Assembly (NCBI GenBank): GCA_003241645.1
Contig: QFOX01000064.1
Coordinates: forward strand, 1 to 10,042
From: Azospirillum brasilense
Lineage (GTDB): Bacteria; Pseudomonadota; Alphaproteobacteria; Rickettsiales; UBA3002
DNA length: 10,042 nt
Direction of reading: 5' to 3'
The stretch's first letter is position 1, and each line of letters starts with the position of its first letter. Under the pieces are notes generated by a model that searched no databases, was not told the DNA's origin, and saw only the letters and a list, made by a program, of their open reading frames with translations. Positions 6,158 to 10,042 of this stretch are shown here, piece by piece. A program made the position numbers and the translations under genes.

Positions 6158-6170
6158 GATTGGATTTGAT

Positions 6171-9100
6171 CTAAGCCGCCTGTGCGGTGAGGCCTTCGGT
6201 GCTTTGCAATTGCATGAGCTGTTGCGCGCTCACGTTATACGCCCCCGGCAGGCTGAGTTTTACCACCCCGTCGGGAATGCTGACATGCAATTCCACCTTG
6301 GCGCCCCGGTCGCGGCGCTCGCCCAGCAAACGCACCAGCGGATCGAGGGCGGACACATCATCCACCACAACGGTGAGGGCATTCGCGCGCACACCGTCCA
6401 CCATCACATCCAGCGATTCCACTTTCTGCACGAGTAGGCGTGTGCCACGCTCGCTGATACGCACATCAATACCGAGATACAGCGCCGTGCCCGCCTGCAA
6501 AAGCGCATGGTGATTGTTGAGGATGGATTCATCGAACACAGCGACCTCGAACTGGCCTTCCGCATCGGATAAGGTGAGGAACGCCGAGCGCCCGCGTGGG
6601 CCGGAGCGGATCTTGCTACCAATGAGAATACCCGCGAGCTTGAGCTGCTGTTTGTCGTTCATGGGCATCAGCAGTTTTTCGGAACTGACCACGCCGAGCT
6701 TTTTGAACAGCGGCGCGTAACGCTCCAGCGGGTGGGCCGACAGGTAGAAGCCGATCGCCCCGCGTTCGTGGTTCAGTTTTTCAATGGTGGGCCATTCCTC
6801 GAACTTTTTCAGCTCGCGCCGGTTCATTTGCTGCTGGGCGGTGGCGTCGCCGAACAGGCTCACCTGCGAACTGGTGCGTTCTTCCGTGGCGTTCTGCGCG
6901 GTGGCCAGCAGCAGGTCAATGGATTCGAACACGCTGCGCCGGTTCGGGTGCAGCGAATCGAAGCAGCCCGCCATGACCATGAATTCCAGCTGGCGACGGT
7001 TGATGACCGACGCATCGATGCGGGCGGCAAAATCCTGCACGTCCTTGAAGGGGCCTTTGGCGGCGCGCTCGGCCACGATGGCGGCCATGGCGCCCGCGCC
7101 CACGTTCTTGATGCCCGCCAGCGCATAACGCACATGCGCCTTGCCCTCGGCATCGCGTTCCACACTGAATAGCACGTCGGACTTGTTGATGTCCGGCGGC
7201 AGCACCTCGATGTTGAATTTCTTCGCATCCTGCACGAACTGGGCAAGCTTATCGGTCGAGGCCATCTCGTAGGTCATGGAGGCGGCCATGAACTGCACGG
7301 GGTAATTCGCCTTCAGGTACGCGGTCTGGTAGGCCACCACCGCATAGGCCGCCGCGTGCGATTTGTTGAAGCCGTAGCCCGCGAACTTCGCCACGAGGTC
7401 GAAGATGCTGCTGGCCTGCTGTTCGGGCACGTTGTTCTTCTTCGCGCCATCCACGAACAGGGCGCGCTGCGCGTCCATCTCGGCCTTGATCTTCTTACCC
7501 ATCGCGCGGCGCAGCAGGTCGGCCCCGCCCAGCGTGTAGCCCGCCAGTACCTGCGCGATTTTCTGCACCTGCTCCTGATAGATGATGACGCCGTAGGTCT
7601 CCTTCAGCACCGGCTCCAGCAGCGGGTGCAGGTAGTCGGGCTTCTGGCGACCGTGCTTCACGTCGATGTAGGTGGGGATGTTATCCATCGGGCCGGGGCG
7701 GTAGAGCGCGCCCAGCGCGATGAGATCCTCGATGCAGTCCGGGCGCAGGTTCTTCAGCGCCGCGATCATGCCAGCGGATTCGAACTGGAACACGCCGAGT
7801 GTATCGCCGCGGGTGAGCATGGCGTAGGTGCGCTTGTCGCCCTCGGGCAGCAGCGCGAGGTCGATGGTGATGCCGTCCTTCGCCAGCAGGTCCACCGTGC
7901 GTTGCAGGATGGTGAGCGTGCGCAGGCCGAGGAAGTCGAACTTCACCAGCCCGGCGGCCTCCGCCCATTTCATGGAATATTGCACCACCAGCATGTCGGA
8001 TTTGGGGTCGCAATAGAGCGGCACCAGATCCACCAGCGGGCGATCGCCGATGACCACGCCCGCCGCGTGGGTGGAAGCGTGGCGGTAGAGCCCTTCCAGC
8101 TTAAGCGAGAGCGATACGAGTTTTTCGACGGTTTCGTCCTCGTCGATGGCTTGTTTCAGCAATGGCTCCAGCTTGATGGCTTCCGCCAGCGTCACGGGTG
8201 CGGCGGGGTTGTTCGGCACCAGTTTGCAGATGCGATCCACCTGACTGTAGGGCATTTGCAGCACGCGCCCCACGTCGCGCAGCACGGCGCGGGCCTGCAA
8301 TTTACCGAACGTGATGATCTGCGCCACGCGGTCGGCGCCGTATTTCTGCGCCACGTATTGAATGACCTCGTCGCGGCGGTCCTGGCAGAAATCGATATCG
8401 AAGTCGGGCATCGACACGCGTTCGGGGTTCAGGAAACGTTCGAACAGCAGGCCGTAGCGCAGCGGGTCCAGATCGGTGATGCGCAGGCTCCACGCGATGA
8501 GCGAGCCCGCGCCCGACCCGCGGCCCGGCCCTACGGGAATGTTGTGGTCCTTCGCCCAGCCGATAAAGTCGGATACGATGAGGAAGTAGCCGGGGAACTT
8601 CATGGTGATGATGACATCGAGCTCGAATTCCAGCCGTTCCCAATAGGGCTTGGCGATCTCGGCGCGGGCGGCTTCGTCCATGGTTTCGGTGAATACATGG
8701 CGCTCCAGCCGCGCCTGCAGCCCGTCTTTCGCGACCTTGCGCAGCGCGTCCGACTCGCTGAGCACCACGCCATTTTCTTCGATGTGGAAGCCCGGCAGAA
8801 TGGGCGAGCGCGACGGCGCCCACGTGCTGCAACGCTTGGCGATGACTTCCGTATTCGCCAGCGCTTCCGGCAGGTCGCGGAACAGCAATTGCATTTCCTC
8901 GGGCGATTTGAAGCGGTGCTCGGCGTTCAGGCGCGGGCGCTCGGCTTCCATCACGTAGCGGCCGGCTTCCACGCACATCAGCGCGTCATGCGCTTCGAAC
9001 ATGCCCGCATCGGCGAAGTAGATGTTGTTGGTGGCCACCAGCGGAATATTGCGCTCCAGCGCGAGGTCGATCTGCGCGCGCTCGATCTGGCGTTCTTCCG

Positions 9101-9641
9101 CCAGTTGATGGCGGGTGAGCTCAATGTAGAGCCGGTCGCCGAACATGGATTGCAGTTCGCTCAGCAGCGCTTCGGCATCCGCCCGGCGGCCTGCCAGCAG
9201 CATTTTGCCGAACCCACCATGGATGGAGCCGCTAAGGCAGATCAGCCCTTCGGAGAATTGGCGGACCATGCCGTAATCCACCAGCGGCATGGTGCCAAGC
9301 GCCGGGCTCACATAGCCCGCGCTCACCAGCGCGCGCAAATTCTGCATGCCCTGCTCGTTCTTGGCGTAGAGCAGCAGCTGGTCGGGTGCCTGTCGCAGCG
9401 ACGCGCCATGCGTGTCCAGCCCCCACGGCACGATGGATACGGTAGCACCGATGATGGGCTGCACGCCTTCTTTCGCCGCGTATTCTGAGAATTCCAGCGA
9501 ACCGAACAGGTTGTCATGGTCGGTGATGGCCAGCGCCGGCATCTGGTGTGCTTTGGCGAGGGCGATGAGCTTAGGCACCTGAATCGCGCCTTTCAGCAGC
9601 GAATAGGCGCTGTGCACGCGCAGGTGCACGAAACGCGTCAT
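6171..9641 (-). CDS. dnaE: DNA polymerase III subunit alpha
   Basis: DnaE is the catalytic subunit of the replicative polymerase holoenzyme. The 1156-residue product is complete. An N-terminal PHP domain (about 1-270) carries HLRVHSAYS (6-14) and ITDHDNLFG (39-47). The family C polymerase core has GPGRGSGAGS (371-380), PDFDIDF (412-418) with catalytic Asp413 and Asp415, HASTHAAGVVI (521-531) and KFDFLGLRTL with Asp569. YRPGPMD (647-653), YQEQVQKIAQ (688-697) and FNKSHAAAYA (758-767) follow. QVSLF (926-930) fits the beta-clamp binding motif, and an OB domain lies at about 1000-1077, then a short C-terminal domain. The PHP HLRVH segment lacks the HxH metal pair, as in E. coli, so proofreading probably depends on a separate DnaQ; no DnaQ is in the window. 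The ATG at 9641 overlaps the lolD stop as ATGA, with GAGG seven bases upstream. The gene ends 13 bases from the palindromic element. Confidence 0.98.
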   Translation of the reverse strand: MTRFVHLRVHSAYSLLKGAIQVPKLIALAKAHQMPALAITDHDNLFGSLEFSEYAAKEGVQPIIGATVSIVPWGLDTHGASLRQAPDQLLLYAKNEQGMQNLRALVSAGYVSPALGTMPLVDYGMVRQFSEGLICLSGSIHGGFGKMLLAGRRADAEALLSELQSMFGDRLYIELTRHQLAEERQIERAQIDLALERNIPLVATNNIYFADAGMFEAHDALMCVEAGRYVMEAERPRLNAEHRFKSPEEMQLLFRDLPEALANTEVIAKRCSTWAPSRSPILPGFHIEENGVVLSESDALRKVAKDGLQARLERHVFTETMDEAARAEIAKPYWERLEFELDVIITMKFPGYFLIVSDFIGWAKDHNIPVGPGRGSGAGSLIAWSLRITDLDPLRYGLLFERFLNPERVSMPDFDIDFCQDRRDEVIQYVAQKYGADRVAQIITFGKLQARAVLRDVGRVLQMPYSQVDRICKLVPNNPAAPVTLAEAIKLEPLLKQAIDEDETVEKLVSLSLKLEGLYRHASTHAAGVVIGDRPLVDLVPLYCDPKSDMLVVQYSMKWAEAAGLVKFDFLGLRTLTILQRTVDLLAKDGITIDLALLPEGDKRTYAMLTRGDTLGVFQFESAGMIAALKNLRPDCIEDLIALGALYRPGPMDNIPTYIDVKHGRQKPDYLHPLLEPVLKETYGVIIYQEQVQKIAQVLAGYTLGGADLLRRAMGKKIKAEMDAQRALFVDGAKKNNVPEQQASSIFDLVAKFAGYGFNKSHAAAYAVVAYQTAYLKANYPVQFMAASMTYEMASTDKLAQFVQDAKKFNIEVLPPDINKSDVLFSVERDAEGKAHVRYALAGIKNVGAGAMAAIVAERAAKGPFKDVQDFAARIDASVINRRQLEFMVMAGCFDSLHPNRRSVFESIDLLLATAQNATEERTSSQVSLFGDATAQQQMNRRELKKFEEWPTIEKLNHERGAIGFYLSAHPLERYAPLFKKLGVVSSEKLLMPMNDKQQLKLAGILIGSKIRSGPRGRSAFLTLSDAEGQFEVAVFDESILNNHHALLQAGTALYLGIDVRISERGTRLLVQKVESLDVMVDGVRANALTVVVDDVSALDPLVRLLGERRDRGAKVELHVSIPDGVVKLSLPGAYNVSAQQLMQLQSTEGLTAQAA

Positions 9642-10042
9642 GCACGCACCTCAACGGCCGACACCTTGCCCGCAGCAATGGTCACCGCGCGGGTGAGCTT
9701 GGCGGCCAGCGGCATGTTGTGCGTGGCGATGAGGGCCGCGGCCCCCTCTTCTTTCACCACTTGCAGCAGCAGCGCGGTCACGCTGTCGGACGTGGCGGGG
9801 TCAAGGTTGCCCGTGGGCTCGTCGCCCAGAATAAGTTTGGGGCGGTTGGCCAGTGCGCGGGCAATCGCCACGCGCTGCTGTTCACCGCCGGAGAGCTGGC
9901 TGGGCAGATGCGTCATGCGCGGCCCTAGCCCCAGCCGTTCCAACAGGCTCGTGGCGCGGGCCTGCGCGTCAGCGCGGCTGGTTCCGGCCAGCCATTGCGG
10001 CAGCACCACGTTCTCCAGCGCGGTCAGTTCCGGCAACAGATG
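9638..10042 (-). CDS. lolD: Lipoprotein-releasing ABC transporter ATPase LolD, partial (5' end outside window)
   Basis: LolD is the cytosolic ATPase of LolCDE, which releases outer-membrane lipoproteins from the inner membrane to the carrier LolA. The window holds the last 134 residues; the Walker A part, roughly 95 residues, lies beyond base 10042. The visible part begins HLLPELTALENVVLP, a segment typical of LolD after the Q-loop. Then come the ABC signature LSGGEQQRVAIARAL, Walker B LILGDEPTGNLD and the H-loop histidine in ATHNMPLA. A methionine start should not be read at the TTG at 10036, because the frame stays open to the edge and homologous residues continue upstream. FtsE- and MacB-type ATPases share the SGGEQQRVAIARA core, but the HLLPE-x-TALENV segment and the coupling to dnaE favour LolD. 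It ends in a 4-base ATGA overlap with dnaE. lolC or a lolCE fusion would be expected just upstream. Confidence 0.88.
   Translation of the reverse strand, partial: HLLPELTALENVVLPQWLAGTSRADAQARATSLLERLGLGPRMTHLPSQLSGGEQQRVAIARALANRPKLILGDEPTGNLDPATSDSVTALLLQVVKEEGAAALIATHNMPLAAKLTRAVTIAAGKVSAVEVRA
9649..9652 (-). promoter_or_regulatory. Shine-Dalgarno of dnaE
   Basis: GAGG on the minus strand within the 3' end of lolD, seven bases before the dnaE ATG at 9641. It supports coupled translation of lolD and dnaE. Confidence 0.65.

Noticed and set aside
6153..6437. Small plus-strand open frame after pabB starting in the palindromic element
   Set aside because: Nearly all of it is antisense to the dnaE 3' end and it shows no protein-like pattern.
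7356..9488. A 710-codon plus-strand open frame antisense to dnaE
   Set aside because: It lies wholly within dnaE, whose motifs are intact. Its translation is rich in His, Gln, Arg and Val with no domain pattern, as expected for the mirror of GC-rich codons.
1..10042. Defence system, mobile element, CRISPR array or other novel accessory system
   Set aside because: All sizeable genes except one are core housekeeping families, with uniform codon use and no direct-repeat arrays, integrase, transposase or toxin-antitoxin pair.

Overview
The window looks like ordinary chromosomal core of a GC-rich (roughly 60-65% by eye) Gram-negative bacterium, most likely an alphaproteobacterium. The pointers are the gram-negative lipoprotein transporter gene lolD directly coupled to dnaE (an order I associate with alphaproteobacteria), the DnaE sequence style, and a ParE-type C-terminus. 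No rRNA, tRNA, CRISPR array, transposase, phage gene or other sign of horizontal transfer was seen. Almost every base is coding, with several 4-base ATGA overlaps.

Layout. (1) 1-347, plus strand: the last 114 residues of a type IIA topoisomerase B subunit, probably ParE. (2) 369-3860, minus strand: a compact run transcribed right to left, folB, folK, folP, folC, then an unrecognised 192-residue protein that converges on parE. (3) 3909-6067, plus strand: pabC and pabB, divergent from folB across a 48-base gap. (4) 6067-6157: a 91-base imperfect palindrome in the gap between pabB and dnaE, which converge. (5) 6171-10042, minus strand: lolD (cut by the window edge) followed by dnaE, joined by an ATGA overlap.

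How the genes work together. Regions 2 and 3 form one folate-biosynthesis locus. PabB and PabC make p-aminobenzoate from chorismate. FolB and FolK make and activate 6-hydroxymethyl-dihydropterin. FolP condenses the two products to dihydropteroate, and FolC adds glutamate to give dihydrofolate and folylpolyglutamates. The PabA glutaminase, GTP cyclohydrolase (FolE) and dihydrofolate reductase are not in the window and must be encoded elsewhere or replaced. The two arms share a very short divergent control region, where a candidate pabC promoter would place transcription start at or next to the pabC ATG. The rest is replication (DnaE), chromosome decatenation (ParE) and lipoprotein sorting (LolD).

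I found no convincing undescribed system. The points most worth a second look are the uncharacterised 192-residue protein with its acidic C-terminal motif, the palindromic element at 6067-6157, and the possibly leaderless pabC.
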